Shown here piece by piece: positions 34,600 through 47,086 of a DNA stretch of 64,000 bases (the first letter of the stretch is position 1; the number at the start of each line of letters is the position of its first letter). The stretch spans positions 22,922,630 through 22,986,629 of the forward strand of contig NC_063451.1 in the NCBI RefSeq assembly GCF_020379485.1, written 5' to 3'. The notes below the pieces were generated by a model. It was not told where the DNA came from. It saw nothing but the letters and a program-made list of their open reading frames with translations, and made no database searches. This stretch comes from Brassica napus. Taxonomy: Eukaryota > Streptophyta > Magnoliopsida > Brassicales > Brassicaceae. The position numbers and the translations under genes are program-made.

Positions 34600-35560
34600 T
34601 CCGTGAGAGATATGTGTGTCCACAATTTTCTTGTCCATAACTCTAATGTCCACAACTCTTTGTATCTTTGTTTAAAATTTTGTAGAGAACGAAGAAGACC
34701 ACCGTCTCCCTAAGAGTCTTTTTGCAACCGATAGATTCCAATGTTTGGGTGAATGTAATATGCTACTCTATCTAAGATTGTGTACCAATGTTTTGTTACT
34801 AATCTAGTATGCAATTATGTTACGAGAGAGTTATCTAGTATGACACAACCATAACTTCTTCTTCATCCAAAATACAAAGATAATGACACAACATGTCCAC
34901 AACCAAAAATCCGCATGGGAACCTCAATTTCTGACAACGCAGAAGTTTATCCACGAACACAATAACCATTAACGTGTATCCACAACAACAAAACAACTCT
35001 TTCTACCCAGTGTCTAGATCTCATGCTAGTGTTTGGTTCAATGTAAATATGCTACTCTCTCTGCGGAAAATCCCCACGTACTTTTTAAACACTTACAACG
35101 AGACTGTACCATTTGTTACTAGTCTTGTTGCTTGTCAATGTTACTTATCTAGTATGCAACATGTCCACAGCCAAAAATCCACATGGGAACATCCACAATT
35201 TCCGAAAACGCAACAGTTTGTCCACGAACACAACAACCATTAGCACATATCTACAACCTCTATCCAGTGTTTACATCTCCTGCTGGTGTCTGGTTCAATG
35301 TCCACAAACACAACATCGACATGTCCACAAATACAACATCCACATGTAAGCATCCACAAGCAGAGTCGGAAAGAAGATGTAGACATGTGAGCGTCTACAA
35401 ACATAAGTCTCTCTTCATAAGTGACCATCTACAAACATAAGTCTCTCATGTGAGCATCCACTTGTCCACAAACACATCAACCACAATTTCCGAAAACACA
35501 TCAACTTGTCCACAAACACAACATCCACATGTGAGCATCCATACCCAAGCAGAGTCGGAA
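34600..35560 (+). repeat. TGTCCACAA-rich repeat region with a diverged 290-bp direct duplication
   Basis: The motif GTCCACAA or TCCACAA occurs more than a dozen times, often as TTGTCCACAAACACAAC and followed by CATGTGAGCATCCA. Segments 34885-35050 and 35158-35310 are diverged direct copies (CCAAAAATCC.CATGGGAAC, AGTTT.TCCACGAACACAA, TGGTTCAATGT). No coding potential recognised. Confidence 0.7.
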
Positions 35561-35941
35561 AGAAGATGTCTTCACCTACTCTCACCACCTACGTATCCCT
35601 CTTAATTGCACTCTCTACCAATATACCAATATTTAGATTATATTCTCAGCCTTAGATCTTATGCATATAAATAGATCTAACGTCCCTAAACAATTAACTT
35701 TTTCCCATACACTTACATTTTTCTTTTAACCTTTATCATTTATTGCAACTAAAGACAAACTTAGTTTCTACTTCCTCACTTTACGGTAGTCTTTTTAAAA
35801 GAAACACACTCTCCCTTACACAAAAAACAGGGTTATTTATGTCTAAAAAAAAACAGTTGTCTAGAGAAAGTGTGCAAAGGAGACAATGTGTCTCTTAATG
35901 TAAACATAAGTCAGATTGTGTCCTATTATGTAAGTCTCTCT

Positions 35942-36298
35942 AGATGATTGATTCATTGAACTTGAGGTCTCTTGGATATTCCGTCTGTTGCCCATTATCC
36001 AGAAGGACCAGAACCAACATTCACATTTCTATTCAAACAACATATAATTACACATTGTCCACTTATGTAAATCTCTCGATATCAAATAAGTAATATATCA
36101 TTGGTTGGCAGCAAAACGTTACAATACAAAGTATCTTATCAAGTTCCATATGTTTTATACCACTTGTGCCGTATTCCTTGGACAATGTGTAATTATATGT
36201 TCTTTGAATGGAAATGTGAATGTTGGTTCTGGTCCTTCTGGATAATGGGCAACAGACGGAATATCCAAGAGACCTCGAGTTCAATGAATCAATCATCT
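35942..36298. repeat. Near-perfect long inverted repeat (hairpin), arms about 118 bp
   Basis: Left arm 35942-36059 (AGATGATTGATTCATTGAAC to ATTACACATTGTC) and right arm 36181-36298 are reverse complements with only three mismatches. The spacer is about 121 bases. No target duplication or known family was recognised. A transcript through it would fold into a long hairpin. Confidence 0.92.
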
Positions 36299-37520
36299 AC
36301 TATCTATAGTAAATATAATTAAAAAAAATATAAAAGAGAGATCTGTTGAAATCAGTATTTATATAGATGATGGCCAAAAAATATGAATAGTGGATATGTT
36401 GGTTTACGTTTGCTTACTTATGTTAATCTTTTAGCTTTTCTTGGGGGCGAAGCTGTTAAGAGAAGAAGTAGTGTTATTCAACGCGTAATTAAAACCTAAC
36501 TACGTCAATCAACAGATTATATATCAAGTTATACTAGGTGATAACACGCGCTTTTCATTGAGTGAAACTTAAATTTATACAATTATAATAGTTATTCTTT
36601 TCAAATTAAGTATGAAGAATGATTGTGTAAATATTTTTTCTTGTTTAAAGCATGTATAAATCTAAAATGATTGATTATATGTATATTATGTTTGTTTTTT
36701 TATTGTTTTTTTAATTATATAAAACACTTAGACTAATGATAATGTAATATTTTTTTATTGTGAATAGAAGAGAAAGGTGTTCACTAATCCTTCCAAAAAA
36801 TAATGTATTTACCATTTATCTGTTCAAAATGATTTTAGTTTACTTTATTTACATCATATATATCTTAATATGTATCTTTCTTATTTAAACAGAAACATTA
36901 TGTTAGATCCAACCTTTTTAAGTAACTTTTTAAATTGAATACATTCTTCAATTATAAAGTTAAACCACCCGAAATAATTAATACTCATTTCCTTATACTA
37001 TTTATTGTTTAGTAACTACTCTCTATCTTATCTAATCTATTAAAAGAAAAGTACAAAATTAAACTAACCCTTAGACTTGCACAATATTTACATTAGAATG
37101 TCATTGTGGTATTTAATAAACCTAACAATAAATATTCTTTGTCTTTCATGTTTTATTAATGCATTTTCCTAAATTGATTTTTAACTAAAAACATGGCAAC
37201 ATTAATTTAAGCAAATCTAAACAATAAGGAATATCAAAACATGAATCGAGACAAAAAATTTCACAAAAAAAAATGATTAGTTTGTACTTTAATAATCATA
37301 TCATGAATCAGTTGTAACTTACAATCCAATTTTTATATATATATTTATACTATAGTGTAAAAAAAAGACGTAATATGTGAAAAAATCATTTTAGCCACAC
37401 GAGATCAACATATGAACAATAAGAAAACAATTACAAACATCATCCATTTGTTCAATGAATGTTATATCTTGGTTACACCCTCCATATATTCAATATAATC
37501 AAAATATCTATTTTAATATA
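36299..37520. other. AT-rich spacer with transposon scraps
   Basis: No gene. TACTAGGTGATAACACGCGC near 36532 resembles an inverted Helitron 3' end, but no partner end was found. The remainder is AT-rich. Confidence 0.3.
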
Positions 37521-38413
37521 TCTATATTATTAAAATTGAAGTAAGTATTAAAAAATATTTGTTTTTCATTCTAATAACTACATGTGCTACCTAATTAATA
37601 ACTATTAATTAATTGACAACAAATCATTTATTTTGTTAAATTTTTCTCTATCCAAACTTCAAACTTAATTGATTAACTACAAATCATTTATTTTTCTAAC
37701 CAAACGTACGAAACTTACGATTATTTTCTAACCGGATTATTCTGTAACCAAATTTTACAATAAAACTAAACAAATTTATTTAAAATGTATCTACAAACTT
37801 TAAATGTTATAGATATATTCATATATATCATTATTTTATTTCACATGGAAAATATAAACTATAGAAATTTTTATTAAAATATATAAAGTTATTTTTAAAA
37901 TATATATTAAATAATTTGATGATTAATACAATTCACACGTATAAATTTGAATTATAAGAATACAACAAATAAATTTCAATTTAATATTTTCTCAAAAAAT
38001 AAAAATAAAAGTGAAATTTATTTGGCATAAAAAAAAATTTTAGAGACATATATATCTATGTTATTAAAACATGATACATTTAATTTTGAAAATATAGATT
38101 TATGAATATATATAAACATAATAATTGGTACTCTAATTTAGAAATAAATACATCAAAATGGTTACTATAGTCAAAACTATAAATTGACAAATATATTATA
38201 TAATATATTTTTAATTGATTTTTTATCCTACCACAATATGAGAAATCAACAAATTACACACAATAAAAATAGTCCATTTATCACAATTACAAATCGAATA
38301 AATACCCATATGAATGTATGTTTGTACAACTATTATATTTTGTATTGTAAAAAAAATTATATGTCTATTTTATTAAATTATATACCCGTGCGGATGCACG
38401 GATCAAACTCTAG
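37521..38413 (+). mobile_element. Non-autonomous Helitron, 893 bp
   Basis: The 5' end begins TCTATATTATTAAAATTGAA, typical of Brassicaceae Helitrons. The 3' end is CTAG (38410-38413), preceded by a hairpin: CCGTGC (38386-38391), loop GGAT, GCACGG (38396-38401). It sits between A (37520) and T (38414), the A-T target expected for Helitrons. The interior is AT-rich without coding capacity. Confidence 0.72.
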
Positions 38414-38983
38414 TACAATGTTAATACTCGATGCACAAAAAAAAGATTAATACATATTAATACTCATTCCTTATAAAACATTAATACTCTCTCCCTTATA
38501 CTATTGAAGATTTAGTAAATATTTGGTATATAAAAGTTTATATCGTTTGAATACTAGATTATATTTTATACTTTCCAAAAAAAATAGCACCTATTCGTAT
38601 TTGGCCGGTCCACTTTCTTCTTCTCGTGCAGATCATTGAGTTTATTTGTTTAACTACGGGTCCGGATCGGGTATGAAAAAATTGAATAAAATTAAAGACG
38701 CATATATAATTTGTTTTTGATCATGTAGGTACCCAAAATAAATATTAAAATAAAATACAAAATAGTATTTAATACCAACTAACATATTCTATCCAAAAAT
38801 CAGATTTGTCTCTTCAAGCGCGGATCAAAATCTAGAAATCTATTAAAACAAAATCACAAACTTGGATACGACTTGATTTTAGGCAGAATTTTTTTTTTAA
38901 ATTATATTTTATACATTTCTCTTAACTTATACTATTACTAACTACTCACATTAAAATATAGTCTAACTATAGCTACAAATATA
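38414..38983. other. AT-rich spacer
   Basis: No gene. A second Helitron-like tail (GCGCGGATCAAAATCTAG, ending at 38835) is followed by A rather than T and has no clear hairpin, so it is only a possible remnant. Confidence 0.3.
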
Positions 38984-40308
38984 GGGAAATTACATGTTTA
39001 CCAATTTCATGCTACCACTTTTCATTTTTACCACCACTAAAGGGACATTTTCAAAAATATCTTCTTCATTAAGTGATAAAAGACTCTTATGCCCTTGTTA
39101 TTCATATATATAATAAATAAATATTTAAATAAATAAAAATCTAATAAAATAAAAAATAATTTTTTTTATTTTTTTTTCGAATTATACTATTTCGAAATTC
39201 AAACCCTAAACCCTAAAACTTAACTCTAAACCCTAAACCATCAATCCTAAACCTTATTTTTTTGAAATACGAACCCTAAACCATCAATCATAAACCCTAT
39301 TTTTTTTAAATACGAACCCTAAACCCTGAAACATCAACTCTAAACCCTAAACCTCGAAACATCAACTCTAAACCCTAAACCCTAAACCTTCAACTCTAAA
39401 CCCTAAAACATCAACTCTAAACCCTAAACCCTAAACTTCAACTCTAAACCCTAAACCATCAACACTAAACCCTAAACTATCAACACTAAATCCTAAACCC
39501 AAAAAAGTAAACTATAAACCCTAAACCCTAAAAAATTAACCCTAAACCCTAAAACATCAACTCTAAACCCTAAACCCTAAACCCTAAACCCTAAACCTTC
39601 AACTCTAAATCCTAAACTCTAAATCCTAAATTCCAAACCCTAAACCCTAAACCCTAAAACCCTAGAGTTGATGTTTTAGGGTTTAGATTTGAATGTTTAG
39701 GGTTTTAGGGTTAAGGGTTTACATTTAGGGTTTAGAAGTGATGTTTTAGGGTTTAGATTTGAAGGTTTAGGGCTCAGGGTTCGAATTTCAGAAAAATATA
39801 AGGTTTAGGGTTTACGTTTAGGGTTTAGAGTTGATGTTTTAGGGTTTATATTTGAAGGTTTAGAGTTTAGGGTTTAGAGTTGATGTTTCGGGGTTTAGAG
39901 TTTAGAGTTGATGTTTCATGGTTTAGGGTTTAGAGTTGATGATTTAGGGTTTAAAGTTGATGTTTTAAGTTTAGATTTACGGTTTAGGGTTTACGTTTAG
40001 GGTTTAGAGTTGATGTTTTAGGGTTTAGATTTGAAGGTTTAGGGTTTAGGGTTTAGAGTTGATGTTTCGAAGTTTATGGTTTAGAGTTGATGTTTCATGG
40101 TTTAGGGTTTAGAGTTGATGATTTAGAGTTGATGATTTAGAGTTTAGAGCTAATGTTTTAAGTTTAGATTAGTTAACCATATGTTTTTTTTGTCAAAGTT
40201 AATCAAAATGTTATAAATGTCTTTTACCTTTCATTAAAGATGAGGTAAAAATGGTTAGTGTAAACATGAAAAGTGATACTTTGAAAATGGTATTTTTGAC
40301 AATTTCCC
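38984..40308. mobile_element. Mutator-like TIR element with inverted telomere-like arrays, 9-bp target duplication
   Basis: Ends GGGAAATTACATG (left) and the inverted GGGAAATTGTC (right); further inward both arms share CACTTTTCAT and TTTACC..ACT. Flanks are ACAAATATA (38975-38983) and ACAAATATT (40310-40318), a 9-bp duplication with one mismatch. The interior is two opposed arrays: about 465 bases of degenerate AAACCCTAAA units (39190-39655), then about 500 bases of TTTAGGGTTT and GAGTTGATGTTTTAGGG units (39660-40170). No coding capacity. Confidence 0.82.
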
Positions 40309-40711
40309 GACAAATATTTGCAATTTTTTTTTGAAATAATATGAACTTCTATATTTTACTAGCTTGAGATTCTAAAAAAAAAAATAGATTTACTTATTTC
40401 TTAAAATCTTTTTTAAAAACATTTCCAAAATCTGGTCAAAAGTATTTACCAACAAATATTTAGTATATTTTACTCATATGATTTTATTAATCATTTATAT
40501 ATCTGCTGCAACAACAAAAATTTAAACCATTAATCACAAAATTTCAATGTGGGGTTTTTAATAGTTTTAGTAATTTATAATCATTGTTAAAAATTTAATG
40601 CAAATTTCAAAAATTAAATATTCAGGTCTCAATATTTTTTCAATGAAGATTTCTAAATTAACATATTTATGTATTTTATATGATATATATTTCAATTTAA
40701 ATATATATATA
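40309..40711. other. AT-rich spacer between two TIR elements
   Basis: Contains the right target duplication of the preceding element and a TA-repeat run (40701-40719) that forms the target of the next. No gene recognised. Confidence 0.35.
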
Positions 40712-40720
40712 TATATATAA

Positions 40721-41223
40721 GGGCAAATCTCCAAAATAGCACATTTCTAAGTTTATATCACAAAAATAGCACTCAAAAACTAAAATGACCAAAATAGCAC
40801 CTTTCTAAGTTTATCCTTTGAAAATTTTAATTTTTTATTTTTCAAAATTTGAAATCTTATCCCCAAAACCTCATTTCTCAACTCTAAACCCTAAACCCTA
40901 AACTCTAAACCCTAAACCCTAAACTCTAAACCCTAAACTCTAAACCATAAACCCTAAACCCTAAACTCTTAACCCTAAACCCTAAACTCTAAACCCTAAA
41001 CCCTAAACTCTAAACCCTAAACCCTAAAATCTAAACCCTAAACCCTAAACTCTAAACCCTAAACCCTAAACCCTAAACCCTAAATTCTAAACCCCACCCT
41101 TTAAATCTAAACCCTAAGTTTGTGACTTTTGATAAAACAATAAGTGCTATTTTTGTGACTTTTGACCTTGAGTGCTAGTTTGGGAACATAAACTTGATTT
41201 AGTGCTATTTTTGTCTTTTTCTC
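40721..41223. mobile_element. Small TIR element with telomere-like core, perfect 9-bp target duplication
   Basis: Left end GGGCAAATCTCCAAAATAGC and right end, inverted, GAGAAAAAGACAAAAATAGC. Both arms repeat CAAAAATAGCACT and AAGTTTAT. Flanks are TATATATAA (40712-40720) and TATATATAA (41224-41232), identical 9-mers, though in a low-complexity target. The interior (40880-41118) is a degenerate AAACCCTAAA/CTCTAAACC array in one orientation. Confidence 0.8.
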
Positions 41224-42299
41224 TATATATAATTTGAATATTTGTTAAATGATATTTCATATTCATATGATTTTATGATCAATTGTATCTTCTTATAACC
41301 AAAAAGTAAAACATTGTTCACAAAAACTTCATTGTAAAACTTTAAAAAGATTTAGTAATTTATAGTCGTTTTAAAAACAATTTAAAATATAACATATAAA
41401 AAACAAATTTAGATTTTTATTTTATGTTAAATGTGATAGTTTATTTCTTTTAATAATATAAATTAAACAAAAATGATGGATGATACAAAAACTATTATCA
41501 AATCTTTATTATTCGAAATCATTAATTGTCGTATATATTAATTATATTAGGTAATTGCGTAGCTTTTATTAAGAGAAAAATTGAGAATATTTTTGTATGC
41601 ACTTCTAATCAATTGATAGTTAATTTAATAAAAATATAATATATATATTTAAATAAAACAACCTATTTTTCTAAAGATTCCGAAAATCATCATAGTGATT
41701 ACACGTGGTTACACTCGAAAGTTGTAATGCTCATCGGTTAAAATATAAATAATTATATTTTAACTAAAAATGAGTAAAGTTGTATATCAATTTCATTTCA
41801 TCCATTCACATCATCGATTCCTCCCATTTTGGTGAAACAGACTATTAGACTCTTGTGATGTGCAACATACTCTTGTTTCCAATAATATAGACAAAGCTTG
41901 TTGTATTTTCAACTCTATTATTTTTTCATAAAATCATTAAGTTGAAATGATCAAATTCCTAACTAGGAATCAGTGTGTTGTATCAATTATAGTGTTAACC
42001 ATTCGTGTATGCTTAGTGTTAATAAGTGTCATATTTTTCACACAAATTAAGAAAATGATTGAAATGTATTTAAATTGTTATTAATTACATTTATTTGATC
42101 AATAGTATTTGAGATAAATAAAATTATTTATAAAATTAATGTAGTTTGCAATTAATTTTTATTTGAAAATAAATATAATTTTTAGCTGAAAATAAATATA
42201 ATTTGCATTGCAATTATAAAATAACACTTTTCTTGTAACAAAAAAAATGTTAAAGATGACACTTATTATAAAACAGAGAAATTATTTCTTATGTTATAT
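41224..42299. other. AT-rich spacer
   Basis: No open frame, repeat array or transposon end recognised before the copia LTR. Confidence 0.35.
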
Positions 42300-45200
42300 T
42301 GAGGAACTATCATATCATTGATATGATATGATTATGATACTCACAGTATTCTTTGTAATCGTATATAGAAACTTAGTTAATATGTTATAACCTAGCTCAT
42401 AGTATACGCTCATGTATATATACAAGCTTGTAAGGTTTCTCTATCAATAAAAAAATATTACAAATCTATATGGTATCAAGAGCCTCTATATCCTAAACCT
42501 ACAAAAAATTTCTTTTTCTATTCTTTGTGCCAATGTCGACTTCCGACACCACATCTCCCACAACGGTGATTGACACCATAAACAAAAACTCACAAACCAT
42601 GCTTGCTATTAACATGTCTAATGTTACAAAACTCTCTCCCACCAACTACCTCATGTGGAACCTTCAGATCCATTCTCTTCCGGATGGATATGCGCTTGCA
42701 GGGCATCTCACCGGCTCGACCCCCAAACCATCTGAAACGATCATTGATGGTGATACTGTTGTTGTCAATCCTCAACATAATCTATTGATGCACCAAGACA
42801 AGCTCATCTATAGTGCGCTTATTAGTGCTATCACGACGGAACTTCAGCCCTTGGTGTCTCGCACAACCACTGCGTCTCAGATCTGGGAGACTTTATCTTC
42901 CACCTATGCAAAGCCTAGTAGGGGGCATATCAAACAACTGAAGACACAACTCAAAGGATGGAAAAAAGAGTCCAAGACGATTGATGTTTACCTGCATAGG
43001 TTGGCGACACGTATGGATCAACTTGCTATCTTAGGGAAGGTGATGGAACATGAGGATCAGATTGATCTCATTCTTGAGGGTCTGCCGGATGACTACAAAT
43101 CAGTGGTGGATCAGGTGGAAGGAAGAGACACACCACCAACGATCACAGAGGTACATGAGAAGTTACTCAATCATGAGGCCAAACTTCTGAATATCGCATC
43201 CACACAAGCGTCACCATTCCCTGTTACTGCTAATGCAGCGCAAAAAAACCACAACACCAATCCTACTTACCAGAATCATTCGAAGTACAACTCCAACAAC
43301 CAGTCCAACTACCGTGGTAACAACAGCCACAACAACATTACATGGCAGCAAAACCAGCAGTACAACAGACAAGGACCACACACACCTAAGCCATACCTAG
43401 GACGTTGCCAAATCTGCGGAGTCCAAGGCCACAGTGCCAAACGCTGCTCCCAACTTCAGAGTTTCCAGTCATCATCATATGTCTCCTCAGCAACTCCGTT
43501 CACTCCATGGCAACCTAGGGCCAACCTTGCTGCTTCAGGTCAGGTTAATGCTAATAATTGGCTGCTTGACAGTGGTGCCACGCACCACATCATCTGTGAC
43601 TTGAACAATCTTGCACTTCATCAACCATACCAAGGAGGAGATGAGGTCATGCTCGCTGATGGTTCCAGTCTTGCCATTACCCATATTGGTTCCACTTCCT
43701 TTCCCTCTAAGAATACTGTCTTGCGTTTAAATCAGATTCTCTGTGTTCCACATATTCACAAGAATCTAATCTCGGTTTACAGACTTTGTAATTCTAACAA
43801 AGTTTCTGTTGAATTTTTCCCTGCATCTTTTCAGGTGAAAGACCTTCACACGGGGCTCCCGTTACTCCAAGCGAAAACTAGCAATGGACTGTATGAGTGG
43901 CCGGTACCTAAGATATAAGCTACTGCCATGTTTGCTTCTCCATCTTCAAAGACTACTCTAGCATCTTGGCATATGAGATTAGGCCACCCAAATACCTCCA
44001 TTCTAAACACTATTGCTTCTAAATTTTCTTTACCGCTTTCAAAAACTACTTTCAATTCCTTGTTATGCTCCAAATGCAGTATCAATAAAAGTCACAAGCT
44101 TTCTTTCTCAAACTCGACCATTACTTCCACTAAACCTCTTCCATATATTTTCTCTGATGTGTAGTCATCACCTATTACTTCAATCGATGGCTACAAATAT
44201 TATCTCATATTCGTGGATCACTTCACACGATATACATGGCTATACCCATTAAAACGCAAATCACAAGTCCTAGAAACCTTTTCAAGCCTTTAAACCTCTT
44301 GTTGAAAACAAATTCCAGACGAAAAATTGGCACTCTATACACTGATAACGGAGGAGAGTATATCACAATGAGAGCGTACCTGGCTCAAAACGGAGTGTCT
44401 CATCTTACAACTCCACCGCACACGCCGGAACATAACAGACTGTTAGAGCGGAAGCACAAACATGTAGTCGAGATGGGACTTACTATACTGTGAAAAGCAA
44501 AGATACCAAAGACCTATTGGCCATATGAATTTGCGACCGCAGTTTATCTCATCAACAGATTGCCGACTCCGGTTCTCAAACTTCAATCACCGTTTGAAAA
44601 GCTGTTTGGATTGGCTCCTAACTATGACAAACTCCGCATCTTTGGTTGCCTTTGCTTCCCTTGGCTCAGGCCATACAACAAGCACAAGTTAGAAGATCGC
44701 TCAACAAAATGTGTGTTTCTTAGGTATTCAATCACTCAAAGTGCATACATGTGTCTTCTTGTAACAACAGGTTGTCTGTATGTTTCTCGGCATGTCCAAT
44801 TTCGTGAGGAAAGCTTCCCCTTTCAAGCTCTATCATCACACGAGACCTCTGATCGGTCATCGCAACATACGCCACAGACTCAACAGTATAATCCCGTCAC
44901 CATCGTACCGGTACACTCTACACAGTCTCCAACAGTCTCTTCTGCCCCGTGTTCGGTCTTTCACCAATCACCACAACCGACAACGTCATCGCCCTCGTCG
45001 TCTCCGACAAACTCTCAGGTATGTCCTCAAAACTCTACGTCTCCTCATGTTTCGAACCCCACTGAGCCCACTGCTCTTCAAAATTTTGGGCCAAGAACCA
45101 TGGCTCAACATCCTACCCAACCCACTTCCTCACAAAATACCCAAACAAAACCCACAAATAAATTTTCCTATATCAAATCCAAGCCCACCAGAACCAAATC

Positions 45201-47086
45201 CAACAAACACCAGCCCAATCGAACCAAATGTCATCAGCCAACAAGACCATATTTCACCAGCCCAATCGAACCAAAATCAGAACCCTCAAACAGAAACCAC
45301 TTCTCAAACAAACCCACTTCCAAACCAACACAAAATGATAACCCGATCCAAAAATAATATTACAAAGCCCACAACCAAACTCTGCCTAAAAGCAGCTCGG
45401 ATTTAATCTCATCATAAAGAACCCAGAACAGTTACAGAAGTGTTGAAAGATAAACGATGGCGAGGTGCACTCTCAACGGAATATGATGCTCATATAAGAA
45501 ATCACACATGGGATTTAGTTCCGCATCAGTCATCGCAACATCTCCTTGGGTCACGATGGATTTTCACAACAAAATATCTCGCCACTGGAGAAGAAGAATG
45601 CCACAAAGCTAATCTCGTTGTGAAAGGCAATCATCAGCAGTACGGAGTTGATTACGCTGAAACGTTCAGCCCGGTAATTAAGACAACAACAATCAGACTC
45701 GTCCTGGAGATATCAGTCAAGAATTCATGGCCTGTCAAGCATAATAACGCTTTCTTCCAAGGTGAGTTAACGGAAGAGGTTTACATGTGTCAGCCTCAAG
45801 GTTTCATAGACAAACCGACACATGTGTGTCGTCTACGCAAACTCATTTATGGACTCAAACAAGCACCGCTTGCCTGGTACATGTCTCTCCGACAACACCT
45901 ACTTGATATTGGGTTCATCAACTCTCTCTCAGACACATCTCTATTCATGCTCATCAAAGGGAACATATATACATATGTTCTTGTCTACGTAGATGACATA
46001 TTGGTTACCGGTAACACCCAGATGATGGTTGATTATGTCCTCCGATCACTTGCGGCACATTTCTCTATTAAAGACCCTGTTGATCTACACTACTTTCTTG
46101 GCATAAAAGCTACACGAACTACTACTGGTCTCCACCTAATGCAGAGAAAGTAAATCAACGACTTGCTCTCTTGAGTTAACATGTTGGAAGCTAAACCGGT
46201 CACAACACCTCTCCCTTCTTCTCCAAAGTTGTCGTTAAACACTGGTACTCCCTTACAAGATGCAACGATGTATAGATCAATCGTCGGAAGTCTCCAGTAC
46301 ATATCATTCACAAGGCCTGATATTTCATACGCAGTCAACCGCTTATCACAATTCATGCACATGCCTACCGACCAACATTTACAAGCTGCCAAGAGGGTGC
46401 CTAGTAGGAACTCGGACTCATGGTATACTACTCAAACGCAACTCCCCTATGACACTTCATGGCTTCTCCGAACCGGATTGGGCTGGAGATGTTGATGATT
46501 ACGTCTCAACCAATGCGTATGTGATCTATCTCGGCAACAACCCTATATTGTGGTCCTTTAAGAAGCAACGAGGAGTAGTAAGATCTTCTACCGAGGCAGA
46601 ATATAGAGCAGTGGCAAATACACCTGTAGAAATCCGATGGTTGTGCTCTTTAATCTCAGAACTTGGTATCACTCTTCCCTCTGCTTCAACCATATATTGT
46701 GATAACATAGGTGCGACTTACCTTTGTGCGAACCCGGTATTCCATACTCGGATGAAACACATTGCATTAGATTATCACTTTGTTCACAATCAGATACAAG
46801 GAAAAGCCTTGCGTGTAGCCCACATCTCAACTCATGATCAGCTGGCTGATACTTTGACAAAACCATTGCCTCGACAACAATTCCAGGCGGCAAGATCCAA
46901 GCTTGGAGTGACACCATCTCCTCCATCTTGAGCGGGCGTATTGAGGAACTATCATATCATACTCACAATATTCTTTGTAATCGTATATAGAAACTTAGGT
47001 AATATGTTTTCACCTAGCTTATAGTATACGCTCATGTATATATATACAAGCTTGTAAGGTTTCTCTATCAATAAGAAAGTATTACA
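42300..47086 (+). mobile_element. Ty1/copia LTR retrotransposon with short LTRs, decayed
   Basis: Left LTR 42300-42462 and right LTR 46942-47086 both start TGAGGAACTATCATATCA and reach CTCTATCAATAA and TATTACA. They differ by an 18-base length difference and several substitutions, so the insertion is not recent. Just inside the left LTR, TGGTATCAAGAGCC (42471) resembles the initiator-Met tRNA binding site of copia elements. TATAT (42295-42299) and TATAT (47091-47095) may be the 5-bp duplication if the LTR ends four bases further in. Gag-pol lies between, with many breaks. Confidence 0.88.
42533..46931 (+). pseudogene. Copia gag-pol, broken
   Basis: Order as in Ty1/copia: gag with a zinc knuckle (CQICGVQGHSAKRC, near 43410), protease (WLLDSGATHH, near 43560), integrase zinc-binding start (WHMRLGHPN, near 43967) and core (YTDNGGEY, near 44338), reverse transcriptase (FSPV, YGLKQAP, and YVDDILVTG near 45985) and RNase H with its C-terminal tail (STEAEY, LADTLTKPLP). 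Gag to protease stays open from ATG 42533 to a stop at 43916. After that, stops or frameshifts occur near 44160, 44290, 44490, 45410, 46150 and 46400, so it cannot make pol. Confidence 0.9.

Larger units (their letters stand above)
33957..35935. mobile_element. Probable Pack-MULE with captured gene fragment
   Basis: The left edge reads AATTACATTGAGAGACAC followed by a second ACATTCAAAGACACA. The right edge contains AGACAATGTGTCTCTTAATG, whose reverse complement is close to the left edge. The interior holds a COI1 exon fragment and repeated TGTCCACAA motifs. Imperfect terminal inverted repeats around captured exon pieces suggest a Mutator-like element that picked up host DNA. The exact ends and a 9-bp target duplication could not be fixed. 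Confidence 0.45.

Noticed and set aside
35183..35440. Open frame in the TGTCCACAA repeat region
   Set aside because: Its residues only mirror the repeat (His, Asn, Thr, Ser-rich), with no start context or conserved domain.
36529..36553. Helitron 3' end on the minus strand
   Set aside because: It has a CTAG-like end followed by T, but the hairpin is weak and no 5' end could be paired with it.
39190..40170. Interstitial telomere (TTTAGGG array)
   Set aside because: Units are degenerate, mixed with CTCTAAACC and GAGTTGATG blocks, arranged as opposed arms, and bounded by terminal repeats and a 9-bp duplication, so it is a transposon core.
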